A stretch of DNA of 64,000 nt. Origin: Myxococcota bacterium. Lineage in GTDB: Bacteria > Myxococcota_A > Polyangia > JAAYKL01. Every line of letters begins with the position of its first letter. Position 1 is the stretch's first letter. Where the stretch lies: contig JASJCT010000002.1 in the NCBI GenBank assembly GCA_030065855.1, forward strand, positions 1 through 64,000. Reading direction: 5' to 3'. Made by a program: the position numbers and the translations under genes. The notes below the pieces were generated by a model. The model ran no database searches. It saw only the letters and a list, made by a program, of their open reading frames with translations, and was not told the DNA's origin. Shown here one piece after another: positions 9,273 to 17,614 of this stretch.

Positions 9273-10412
9273 CTATTCCGAGGGCACACACATCAAGCAA
9301 GTATTGGCCTCAGAATTTTCTTGTGGCAGTTCGGCGATGAGTCCTTGCCAGGCGTAATCGGAAATCTCAGAGAGCAAAATGCCCATTCCCGGGGGTGCGG
9401 TCACGGTTGACACCATTGGATTGTATCTGCGAACCCACCGCACCGTACCAGTGCCGCTCGCGCGGTGCCCGCTTTGCGAGCGTATGCTGAGCGCGAGGTG
9501 TGTGCCGATGGGATGGGGCGAAGGGGTCGAGACAAATACCCGCGCGCCCATATCCTCACTGCTGAAGCCGCCTTGAAACTGCCGATCGCTGGACTGACTC
9601 GGGATGACATCCACACGAAGGGCAGGTCTGCTAAGTCTCTCTTTGGTTTGGAGGGGCTGTACAGATACTGCTGGCGCCTGCTGGTCAGATAGGGGTCCAG
9701 GGGATGCCTGAGGAGGCGCCGGTACAGGCGTTGATGGGGCCTCCTCTGGGTATTGGGTCTTGGCAAGGGCCAGGGCATCCCGGGCGAGCCCCTCAAAAAA
9801 AGCCCGATCCTCACAGTCCTCGGGCAGCGGCGCAGGGTCAGGTGCCAATGTTGGAAACGCAGCTGCGAGCAATTCCCCAATCGAACACATCCAATCCGGC
9901 GTCGACACTGCCTCGGGTTCACGGACAGTGCCACACGCCTCGGGTTCGGCGCGATTATCGAAGAGCATGGGTGGGTTGTTTTTGATATAGGCCTGGATTT
10001 TCCCTATCTGAAATTGATTGAGGGACTGTATCTTCACGCCCATCCCAGGCACGGTTTCTGGTGTGAGAGGGTTATACTCGCGCACCCACTCGACGCGGCC
10101 GTCAACCGTCACCCTATCCCCGTCGGGGAAGCGAATTCTGACGGACATCGGGGTGTGAACAGGCTTTGTATCGTATGTCGAAATAAAGACACCCCCATTT
10201 TCAATTGAGTCTGAAAAATCTGCGTAAAACCCATTTTCAGACATGGGGTCGAGTCTGACGTCGCACACATAGGGCATGGCCCAGGTGGGCGATTGAACAA
10301 CATTGCACGCAGCCTGAAAAGGAGATGGATCCGCATTGCTCAGCATTTCGGCACCCTCTTGTTTATCGACGCGAGCCGGTCGCCTCTCCTGGCGATAGAG
10401 CAACGTATCCAA
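9273..10412 (-). CDS. Tandem PilZ-domain protein (TIGR02266-like)
   Basis: The 379-residue protein contains two related domains, one near 45-145 and one near 270-375. Both carry the same core: VxWVRxYNP followed by PGMG, typical of the PilZ-like domain described as a Myxococcus paralogous family. PilZ domains can bind cyclic di-GMP, but the canonical RxxxR and D/NxSxxG motifs are only partly visible (FSDSIENGGVFIST in the first copy; SSEDMGARVFVST in the second), so ligand binding is uncertain. A Pro-rich, low-complexity linker of about 120 residues joins the domains. The start may instead be the ATG at 10346, which has GAGGG upstream. No membrane segment is seen. Confidence 0.82.
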   Translation of the reverse strand: MDTLLYRQERRPARVDKQEGAEMLSNADPSPFQAACNVVQSPTWAMPYVCDVRLDPMSENGFYADFSDSIENGGVFISTYDTKPVHTPMSVRIRFPDGDRVTVDGRVEWVREYNPLTPETVPGMGVKIQSLNQFQIGKIQAYIKNNPPMLFDNRAEPEACGTVREPEAVSTPDWMCSIGELLAAAFPTLAPDPAPLPEDCEDRAFFEGLARDALALAKTQYPEEAPSTPVPAPPQASPGPLSDQQAPAVSVQPLQTKERLSRPALRVDVIPSQSSDRQFQGGFSSEDMGARVFVSTPSPHPIGTHLALSIRSQSGHRASGTGTVRWVRRYNPMVSTVTAPPGMGILLSEISDYAWQGLIAELPQENSEANTCLMCVPSE

Positions 10413-10641
10413 GCTTTCTCACAGCAAACGACATTCCTGTCGTCCCGCCACGCGAGTGTCCTATAGATTCAAATCGGCGGGTCACACCGAAGGTTGAATT
10501 TTTTTTTGAAAGTGTATTGGAAATTGTTCGGTCCTGGTTGCAAAATTAGAAGAAGCCGATTAATGGAGCCTGTAAAAGGCCATCCAAGAGGGCAAGACTG
10601 ATGTTAGTATTTAAAGCGTTTGCAAGTAAGGCAGGGGGTTA

Positions 10642-11430
10642 ATGAAAGACGAAGCAATACACGGGATTCGATTTGAATCTGGGTCTCTGCTCCCTAAAGT
10701 GGTTGAGGACTACGCATCTCAGCAGTCGCTTTTATTTTGCGATGTCACCGGGTTTGGCGCCCTGGAGTGGGCAGAGCTGGCTGGGTCCGAGGATGCACAG
10801 ATCATGCGCTTTTCAGGACCGCTCCACCTGATTGATTTAAAAGGGCGGCTCCGTACGGCTGGAGATATTCAGATCTGCGATTTTGTGTGCACGCTGTCCA
10901 GACATACCGATAACGGCATTCAGTTGATCGGCGGCATCTTAAAAGGGGCTGAGGCGCGATTTTTGGAGCTGGCAGTTATCCCCCTCGAGGGGCCCACCCA
11001 AGAGCCAGTCATCAGCACCACTGCCCCAGAAGCCCACAAGAGAGATATTCCAAAATTGGTTTCCGACTCCTCTTTGCCCTATCCCGCAGGCGTTGGACTG
11101 GCAAACAAGCCAGAGGCCCCCCCTGCCATGCCCTCACAGGGGGATGATCGGTGGGCCAGAGCGATTGAAGCGTCTAACGACGTCATGCGCCGGGCAAAAG
11201 ACGGGGGGTACGAACCAGACGCTGTTGAAATACGCCCCAACCGGGGGGATATCGCAATCCACCGCCAATTTGGCAGGTGCAAAGTGATCCGAGTGGGGGA
11301 CGATCATATCACCCTGCGCAAGCCAGACGGGCGGAACGTACAACTGGGGCTGGCCATCTTGAAATTCGTAAAAGAGGGAACAGAGGACAATCACACCATA
11401 TTTCGGGTAGAAGTCCGGTCCAAGCGATAG
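10642..11430 (+). CDS. PPC/DUF296-like protein with C-terminal CarD-like beta domain
   Basis: The 262-residue product has an N-terminal domain (about 1-120) resembling PPC/DUF296 proteins: GALEWAEL, a central LHLIDLKG strand, and a CTLSRHTDNGIQLIGGILKG hairpin near the end. The metal-binding His cluster of typical PPC proteins is weak. A Pro-rich linker leads to a C-terminal beta-rich segment (about 200-262; IAIHRQFGRCKVIRV) that resembles the Tudor-like fold of CarD and UvrD C-termini. Together this suggests a nucleic-acid-associated regulator, which is inference. AAGGCAGGGGG lies upstream of the ATG. It heads the plus-strand signalling run and is separated from the next start by 43 bases. 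Confidence 0.65.
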   Translation: MKDEAIHGIRFESGSLLPKVVEDYASQQSLLFCDVTGFGALEWAELAGSEDAQIMRFSGPLHLIDLKGRLRTAGDIQICDFVCTLSRHTDNGIQLIGGILKGAEARFLELAVIPLEGPTQEPVISTTAPEAHKRDIPKLVSDSSLPYPAGVGLANKPEAPPAMPSQGDDRWARAIEASNDVMRRAKDGGYEPDAVEIRPNRGDIAIHRQFGRCKVIRVGDDHITLRKPDGRNVQLGLAILKFVKEGTEDNHTIFRVEVRSKR

Positions 11431-11473
11431 CGCGCCATTGTCACAGGGGACAGGCAGGCGTACACTGTCGGCC

Positions 11474-12475
11474 ATGATACGTGCGCTAACATTGGGTTTC
11501 TTGGCGGTGGCGATCTCTGGGTGTGGCCCTGCAGACGCACCCGATACTGGCAGCCAACGCGGGCAATCGTTCTTGCGCTGCGCCGAGCCGCTAGATGATG
11601 GCCGAGAAGAGACATTCAGCCTCCCGCCCCTCGTCATTCAGCGCAGCGGATACGACGTGGCCATCCGTGAGATCAAGCGAAGCCTGGTGGTACTGGGATT
11701 GCTCGCCGGTATTTCTCAGCCCATCAAGGCCACACTTGAGAATCTAGACTTTTTTTTAGAGCAGTTTAAGGGTGCCGGTGTCCAGGCCATCTTAGTGGCC
11801 GGTGGTGTGGGTACGCTGTCGACCGAAGTTGTGCCCATCCTAGATCGACTGGCAACAGCACCAGTGCCGATTCTGCTGGTACCTGGGGCAAGCGAGAACT
11901 TCGATGTGTTTCGCCGGGCGATCCGGCAAAAACGCAAAACCAGCCCCCAACTACTCGATATGACGCGCGTGCGACGCGTGCGTATCGGTAACCATACCAT
12001 CGTGAGTCTGCCCGGGTATTATCGGCCCTATTACCTGACCGCTGGGGAGCGGGGATGCGCTTACGACATCGATGATATCGAAAAAACAGCTTCTCTATTT
12101 GAAAAGGGGCGCATCAACGTCGTGCTGTCACCGACACCGCCTCGGGGTCAGGGGGAACGCGCTGTGGATCGGAGCCGGGTGGGCGTAAATATCGGTTGCC
12201 CGGACTTGCCTCACATGCTCAAGGCATCTGGCGTGCGGTTCGGCCTGTTTGGATACGCAGTCGAATCCGGTGGCCACGCAACCCTCGACGACGGAGAGAC
12301 AGCAGTGGCCCCAGGTGTATGGCGAGACGGGCTTTTTGTTCAGGCCGGTGCGTCTGAGGCAGTGCCCATCACCCTGGTGGGACAGGGGCGTTCGGTCGGC
12401 ATGGCCCAAATTGTGGAGCTCTCTGGTGCCCGGGCCCGCTATCGAACCATCTTAGCCCAAGCTGGCAAGCACTGA
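11474..12475 (+). CDS. Lipoprotein with degenerate metallophosphoesterase fold
   Basis: From the ATG at 11474 the 333-residue product has a lipoprotein signal ending at ISGC. The rest follows the strand order of calcineurin-like phosphoesterases, but each metal-binding motif is altered: the DxHG position reads LLAGIS, the GD position reads AGGVG, GNHD/E reads GASEN, and the HxPP region reads LSPTPPRG. It is therefore probably a catalytically dead relative used for binding, if the fold assignment is right. A TTG start at 11438 is possible but would place extra residues ahead of the signal peptide. It lies between the PPC-like gene and the zinc-ribbon/kinase genes. Confidence 0.7.
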   Translation: MIRALTLGFLAVAISGCGPADAPDTGSQRGQSFLRCAEPLDDGREETFSLPPLVIQRSGYDVAIREIKRSLVVLGLLAGISQPIKATLENLDFFLEQFKGAGVQAILVAGGVGTLSTEVVPILDRLATAPVPILLVPGASENFDVFRRAIRQKRKTSPQLLDMTRVRRVRIGNHTIVSLPGYYRPYYLTAGERGCAYDIDDIEKTASLFEKGRINVVLSPTPPRGQGERAVDRSRVGVNIGCPDLPHMLKASGVRFGLFGYAVESGGHATLDDGETAVAPGVWRDGLFVQAGASEAVPITLVGQGRSVGMAQIVELSGARARYRTILAQAGKH

Positions 12476-12510
12476 GACCGCAAATCCGACCTATCGGCGA
12501 TTAAAGCATT

Positions 12511-12540
12511 TTGCGCAATACTAAAAATTACTATTATTAT
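12511..12540 (+). promoter_or_regulatory. Weak candidate promoter for the zinc-ribbon/kinase pair
   Basis: TTGCGC (12511-12516) and TATTAT (12535-12540) are 18 bases apart in an abruptly AT-rich intergenic stretch before the 12615 gene. The -10 match is good and the -35 match poor, so this rests mainly on position and base composition. Confidence 0.25.
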
Positions 12541-12614
12541 AGAACATTATATAGGACACTTGGTAATTCCAAGGACCTTCAATCGGTGGCTGAAGAAAAC
12601 GGGAGGTCGTCAAA

Positions 12615-14501
12615 GTGGCAAAGATCTGCCAAATGTGTGGGACATCAAACAAGGCTGACCTCGACTTTTGCACTGCCTGCGGTAGCCCCATGACAAAAGA
12701 CGCCGATGAGGCCCAACCGACTGAAATCCAAGGCACTGGCAAAGCAACGACCGCTGCCACGACCCCTGGTATCGAGGCCGTGAGCGAGGAAACCTTACCC
12801 CCTAAAAAAACATCCACGCCGCCCATGGCCAAGCCAATGGATGCCTCCCGTGGGCCATTGACCGATAATCGCACCATGCTCGGCCTATCGCCCATTCAAC
12901 CCGAACAGCTGGCAACCCCAAAAACCAGCAAGCCCCCGATGGCCAAACCCTCAAAGCCACCTCCAGCTTCACCGCAATCAGAGCCCCCAGTGCCGATGAA
13001 CGTCTATCAGGAAAAGCGCACCGTGCTCGGAGTACATGCGCGCGATACTGAGCGCGATACTGAGCGCGATACTGAGCGCGATACTGAGCGCGATGCTGCG
13101 CGCGATGCCGATCCCCCTTTAGATGAAAGCCAGATACCCCGCCAGCCTGAGGGGGAGGCAATCCCCGAGTCCAACATCGAAGCAGCACCAGCCCCCGCAT
13201 CAAAAGCAGATATCGAGCCTCAGACTGAGTCCGATAGATGGCCCGATGAAGACCCGGTACCGAAGCGCCGCGCTTACGGCCTGCTCGTCGGCCTGGTCAT
13301 CGCGAGTGCTGCCGTGGTCCTCGGCTTGGTCGTGTATCTCTTTATTTTCCTGCCAGAGGACGCCCCCTTAAAACCACAGGTTTTTCTATCAGCAGACGGC
13401 AACAGTGCCACTATTGTATTTTCTCTTCCAGAGGCACTGCCTGGCACAACCCTTCAGATTGGGGATACGCGCGCCCCCGTGCGAGAGGGCAAAGCCCGTA
13501 TTGACCTGCCACTCAGCACCCTCTCTCTGGGTGTGAACACCCTCGAGGTGGCGGTCATAGAACCTGAAAGCCCACCTCAGAACCAGCGCTTTCAAATCGC
13601 GCTTTGGCACACCATTTCTACGAATTTCAATGGCTTGATGACTGAAAATCCATTTGTTTTGGCTGAGTTCACTGTAGCGCCACAAATAGAACTGGCAGTC
13701 GAAGGAACCCCTGTAACCTTGAGTAACGGCACCTATGCCCACACCATTTTTCTGCGCCAGATAGCCGCTTCGGGTCAGCAATCCGGGGAAAATCTGGTCT
13801 ATCGGCTACCGTTTCGCCTGGTAGACGCGGCCGGCACGACCGAACAGGGACATCACCTCATCACCATACCGCTCACAAAGCTGCAGATAGATCGTCCTGC
13901 GGAAAAAGCCGTGGTCGATGCTGACGTTGTGACGTGCGCTGGCGTCACCGAACCCGGCGCGCAGGTGGTGGTAGATGGCCGACCCGTGGGAGTGACCGCC
14001 GTTGGCTTTAACACGTCTGTACGCCTTCCCACGCTTGGAGAGCACAAGATAAAAATAACGGCCAGGGCGCCGGGCAAGGCCCCCCATACAGTCACTGTTG
14101 CGGTCGCGCGCATCGAGAGTCTCAGCAGTGCCATAGAAGATTGGTCCAAGGACATCGAACCTCGGCTGGACTACCCTCTCCTCGGCCGCGATCCCAACGC
14201 GCACGTGGGTAAAAAGCTCAAGCTGACAGGTCGGATCGTCAATATCAACACCGAAAAGGGGGTCACAGCTTTTTTGCTCTACGTTGCCAAGGGCTGCCCC
14301 AGGGGCGCGAGATGTGCCGTTTACGTCGTTTATAGAGGGGAAACCAACGCTGGCCTACAATCGTGGGTCGACGTATACGGATATGCAAGGGGCACCCGTG
14401 CTGTGGATTTGCCCACCGGCAATAGGCTCGACGTCCCAGCAATGGATGCGACATTTGTCGTTAAAATAGCGCCTCAGAAGAAGTGGCGCACACAGCGCTA
14501 A
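12615..14501 (+). CDS. Zinc-ribbon single-pass membrane protein, possible kinase substrate
   Basis: The 628-residue protein starts with GTG behind GGGAGG. Domains in order: N-terminal zinc ribbon (Cys5, Cys8, Cys19, Cys22); a low-complexity cytoplasmic region (about 30-215) with two short copies of an RT(M/V)LG motif (NRTMLGL near 85-91, KRTVLGV near 134-140) and a DTER tandem repeat (about 144-159); one transmembrane segment (221-246); and a large extracytoplasmic part with Ig-like beta segments and a C-terminal OB-like domain (about 520-615). It is followed 15 bases later by a kinase gene carrying the same type of zinc ribbon. The RTMLG-type sites are plausible phosphothreonine sites for that kinase, as an inference. 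I do not recognise a named family for the full protein. Confidence 0.78.
   Translation: MAKICQMCGTSNKADLDFCTACGSPMTKDADEAQPTEIQGTGKATTAATTPGIEAVSEETLPPKKTSTPPMAKPMDASRGPLTDNRTMLGLSPIQPEQLATPKTSKPPMAKPSKPPPASPQSEPPVPMNVYQEKRTVLGVHARDTERDTERDTERDTERDAARDADPPLDESQIPRQPEGEAIPESNIEAAPAPASKADIEPQTESDRWPDEDPVPKRRAYGLLVGLVIASAAVVLGLVVYLFIFLPEDAPLKPQVFLSADGNSATIVFSLPEALPGTTLQIGDTRAPVREGKARIDLPLSTLSLGVNTLEVAVIEPESPPQNQRFQIALWHTISTNFNGLMTENPFVLAEFTVAPQIELAVEGTPVTLSNGTYAHTIFLRQIAASGQQSGENLVYRLPFRLVDAAGTTEQGHHLITIPLTKLQIDRPAEKAVVDADVVTCAGVTEPGAQVVVDGRPVGVTAVGFNTSVRLPTLGEHKIKITARAPGKAPHTVTVAVARIESLSSAIEDWSKDIEPRLDYPLLGRDPNAHVGKKLKLTGRIVNINTEKGVTAFLLYVAKGCPRGARCAVYVVYRGETNAGLQSWVDVYGYARGTRAVDLPTGNRLDVPAMDATFVVKIAPQKKWRTQR
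13041..13112 (+). repeat. 12-bp coding tandem repeat (DTER)
   Basis: Four perfect copies of CGCGATACTGAG (13041-13088) are followed by two diverged copies. They encode the Asp-Thr-Glu-Arg repeat in the cytoplasmic linker of the zinc-ribbon membrane protein. Perfect identity at DNA level suggests recent expansion by slippage, so copy number may vary among strains. Confidence 0.9.
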
Positions 14502-14516
14502 TCAGGGGACTCTCAC

Positions 14517-16625
14517 GTGTTTGAATGCCCAAGATGCAACACCGCATATGACAGTCCACCCGCTTTCTGCGGTGTCTGTGGAACGCAAATACCCGGTCAG
14601 GATACGCTGATATCACCACCGGCCGATCCCCTCATCGGCATGATCGTCGATAACCGGTACCGCATCATCGACTTGGTCGGTCGGGGCGGTATGGGGGCTG
14701 TGTATCGGGTCGAGCACGTCAAAATGGGCAAGATCATGGCCATGAAATTGCTCCACGGAGAGCTCTCCCAAGACACTGACCTCAACCGGCGCTTTAAGCG
14801 GGAAGCAGAAACCGTGAGCTGCTTGTCCCACATCAACACGGTATCGGTGTTTGATTTTGGCACACATCAAGGGATGATGTATCTCGTCATGGAGTATATC
14901 GATGGCCGGGATTTGGCAGAACTGGTTCGCGCCAAGCGCCAGCTCAATTTTTCACGGGTGGCGCGCATCCTGATCCAAGTATGCTCTGCCCTGCATGAAG
15001 CCCATACGAAGGGTATCATCCACCGGGATCTCAAGCCCGAGAATATCATCGTTGCCAATCGCGATGACCAGAAGGACTTTGTAAAAGTATTGGATTTCGG
15101 TCTCGCCAAACTCGGGGATATGCGGGGAAAGACCAAAATCACGGCCAAGGGCAGCCTTGTGGGCACGCCCTACTACATGGCGCCGGAACATATCCGCGGC
15201 GAACCTGTGGATCCCCGATCAGATGTGTATGCACTGGGCGCCGTGATGTACAAATTGCTGACCGGGGAAACCCCGTTTACCGCAAACACGCCCATGGGGA
15301 TCATCACCAAGCACCTTACCGAGGCACCAGAGCCGCCCTCTGAGCGCTATCCCAGCCTGGCCATCCCATCAGTTGCCGATGCCATCGTTCTCAAGGCAAT
15401 GAACAAGCACGCTGAAGATCGGTTTGCATCTGCCGAAGAGATGCGAAAAGCACTCTTAGACGGCCTGGAGAAGCACGCGTCCAGGGCAGACCAACATCGG
15501 CTTTCCGCTGATGGAAATCCAAGCTGGCACATGGGTCCGGCATTGGTCAAGCCCACAAAAGACTGGGACATCGGGCCCCTCGAAGAGACAGCGGACCCGG
15601 ATATGTCCGAGGCATTTACCCCGCACGTAGAAGGTCCCAAGGGTCCTGAGCGCACGAGTGCCCTTTCCAAGTCGGTCATCATCGGTACGCGCGAAGTGGA
15701 GATAAGTACAAAGTCAGATTTTATGGCATTTGAGCACGGACTGCGGCGCAAGCGCATCGCCATCGTCACGTTGAGCTCGGCCCTGGTTGTTGCCGCCACA
15801 GCCACGGCACTGTACCTGATGCTGCGGCATCATCGGGACATCTCTGATCCGACCCAGGAGACCGAACCCAACGACGTTCCATCTGACTGCGACAGCCTCG
15901 TGGCAGGCACCTCCCTTGCCGGCTATATCTCAGGAAAGGACCGAGGCGGAGATATCGACTGGTACAAGCTACCCGGGCCTGGCACCACACCATGGGCGGT
16001 TGAGATCAGCGCAACCGGTGTTCCCGGTCTAGACCTCGCTCTTCAACTTATCGACCTCGACGCCAACGCCAACATCATCACCGCCAATCAAAGCGGGGCA
16101 GGCGGTCCTGAGCGCATTCCACCGACGATCATTACCCAAAAAAGCGCGCATCTCATGGTGCAGGAAGTGCGTGCACGAGGCACCCCACCGGGGCGTTTTG
16201 ACGGTGCCCCTTACTACCTGACCTATCGCATGGTCGATCCATCTCTAGTAGAGGCAGAGCCCAACAACGCTGTTTCAACAGCGACCCTCATACGCCCGGG
16301 TATAACCACGAGCGGTCGTATCGGGGCAGCTGATCCGAATGATACCTTCTGCACAGCTGCTGGCGCTCAGGTGACGTCTGTCCAGGTCTCTGGCATCCCC
16401 AATATGGACATCGCGCTCACTGTTCACCGGGGTTCCCAAACGTCAGACATCCGGGTCAATAAAGGACCTACAGGCAGTGCAGAGAACGCTACCTTTCCAG
16501 TCAACCCAGATACGTCAACACCGACATGCGTTCGGGTCGAGCGCATCACTGCAGATGCATCTTTACCCAAGGATGCTATTGCCCCAGCCAGCGACTGGGG
16601 TGAATACCGCATACTGGTTCGTTAA
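14517..16625 (+). CDS. Transmembrane Ser/Thr protein kinase with zinc ribbon and PPC sensor domains
   Basis: The 702-residue protein starts with GTG behind AGGGGA, 15 bases after the preceding gene. It has a zinc ribbon (Cys4, Cys7, Cys18, Cys21), a complete Hanks-type kinase domain (about 48-318) with GRGGMG loop, Lys77, HRDLKPEN (Asp171), DFG (193-195) and the APE motif, a linker, one transmembrane helix (about 414-436), and an extracytoplasmic part with two TEPND/AEPNN-initiated pre-peptidase C-terminal-like beta domains (about 446-560 and 578-700). All catalytic residues are present, so it should be active. The outer domains may sense an envelope or extracellular ligand. The preceding membrane protein shares the zinc ribbon and is a likely partner. 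Confidence 0.92.
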   Translation: MFECPRCNTAYDSPPAFCGVCGTQIPGQDTLISPPADPLIGMIVDNRYRIIDLVGRGGMGAVYRVEHVKMGKIMAMKLLHGELSQDTDLNRRFKREAETVSCLSHINTVSVFDFGTHQGMMYLVMEYIDGRDLAELVRAKRQLNFSRVARILIQVCSALHEAHTKGIIHRDLKPENIIVANRDDQKDFVKVLDFGLAKLGDMRGKTKITAKGSLVGTPYYMAPEHIRGEPVDPRSDVYALGAVMYKLLTGETPFTANTPMGIITKHLTEAPEPPSERYPSLAIPSVADAIVLKAMNKHAEDRFASAEEMRKALLDGLEKHASRADQHRLSADGNPSWHMGPALVKPTKDWDIGPLEETADPDMSEAFTPHVEGPKGPERTSALSKSVIIGTREVEISTKSDFMAFEHGLRRKRIAIVTLSSALVVAATATALYLMLRHHRDISDPTQETEPNDVPSDCDSLVAGTSLAGYISGKDRGGDIDWYKLPGPGTTPWAVEISATGVPGLDLALQLIDLDANANIITANQSGAGGPERIPPTIITQKSAHLMVQEVRARGTPPGRFDGAPYYLTYRMVDPSLVEAEPNNAVSTATLIRPGITTSGRIGAADPNDTFCTAAGAQVTSVQVSGIPNMDIALTVHRGSQTSDIRVNKGPTGSAENATFPVNPDTSTPTCVRVERITADASLPKDAIAPASDWGEYRILVR

Positions 16626-16773
16626 GCGTAAACCCCTGCGATATCCGCGGGTCTAACGCCATAGCTAAAATTTTTTTTTCAATTTAGGCCTAATTTTTTT
16701 CTTTTTTGCGTCGTTATCCTAAAATTGAGCAAGTAAAAAAGAGCGTGACAGGTGGGCAAAAGGGATCGAGAGC

Positions 16774-17568
16774 ATGCTTTCGATAAAGGGCGTTCCCGAT
16801 GAATTGGAAAACATCTACACCCAATACAAAGACCTTTCCGAAGCGATTTATCGCTCTGTCAAAAGGCACGCGAAGCCTCAAAGGCTACCAGCGAACACCG
16901 ATCTCTTTAAATGCACAGCGCCTGGTGCTGTCGTTTTTATCTTGGAAGGCTACTTCAAGCTAAACCACAATCAAAAAACGGTTAGAATGTATTCTGGGTC
17001 TGATTTTGTAACCCTGGCGAACAATGCCTGTGGCTTTTCTCTATCCAGTGAATTCAGGGCTGAAATCGTTGTTTTTGAGGGCCGCGCGCTCATGAACCAG
17101 CTCAGAAAAGACGCCCGCCTGCTCGAAAGTTGGCACCTACTTACCGATTTAGACAGCAAAATCAATCTGGCCTTAGGCGCTTCCTATTTAAGTGACGACG
17201 TTAAAGCCACCTTTCACCTGCGCGAAGTAGCTGATGGCGAAACGATCATTAAGCAAGGAGATCCGCCAGATGAGGTCTTTGAGCTACTCCAGGGAAAAGC
17301 AGCAGTGTTTTCGGCAGATCGGCATGTCGGCACTGTACTGAGCGGGGAGATATTTGGCGAAATCGGCTTTCTGAACGACACCGCCCGAACCGCGACCGTG
17401 ATCGCCAACGGCCGCTGTCTAGTCCGAGTGGTAAAAAAGGAAGACTTCTTTGCATTGATAAAAAGTAATCCCGAGCTGGGCATCCACATTTCAAAGACCC
17501 TTGCCTCAAGAGTTGCGGCGCTCAACGATCGGTTAATTTCCCACGCAGACAATCATCAACAGATCTGA
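16774..17568 (+). CDS. Cyclic-nucleotide-binding-domain protein, two CNBD repeats
   Basis: The 264-residue protein contains a degenerate N-terminal cyclic-nucleotide-like domain (about 20-110) and a second, better preserved one (about 145-255) with the phosphate-binding cassette GEIFGEIGFL (191-200) and RTA at 205-207. That cassette is compatible with cyclic nucleotide binding. There is no helix-turn-helix, so it is not a CRP-type transcription factor; it may work as a regulatory subunit of the upstream kinases, which is inferred from neighbourhood. GATCGAGAG precedes the ATG. It is 148 bases after the kinase gene and converges with the large multi-domain gene on the other strand. Confidence 0.86.
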   Translation: MLSIKGVPDELENIYTQYKDLSEAIYRSVKRHAKPQRLPANTDLFKCTAPGAVVFILEGYFKLNHNQKTVRMYSGSDFVTLANNACGFSLSSEFRAEIVVFEGRALMNQLRKDARLLESWHLLTDLDSKINLALGASYLSDDVKATFHLREVADGETIIKQGDPPDEVFELLQGKAAVFSADRHVGTVLSGEIFGEIGFLNDTARTATVIANGRCLVRVVKKEDFFALIKSNPELGIHISKTLASRVAALNDRLISHADNHQQI

Positions 17569-17614
17569 CTGACCATCGTGCGATCGCCAAAATCCAGTCA
17601 CAAGGAGGTCAACA

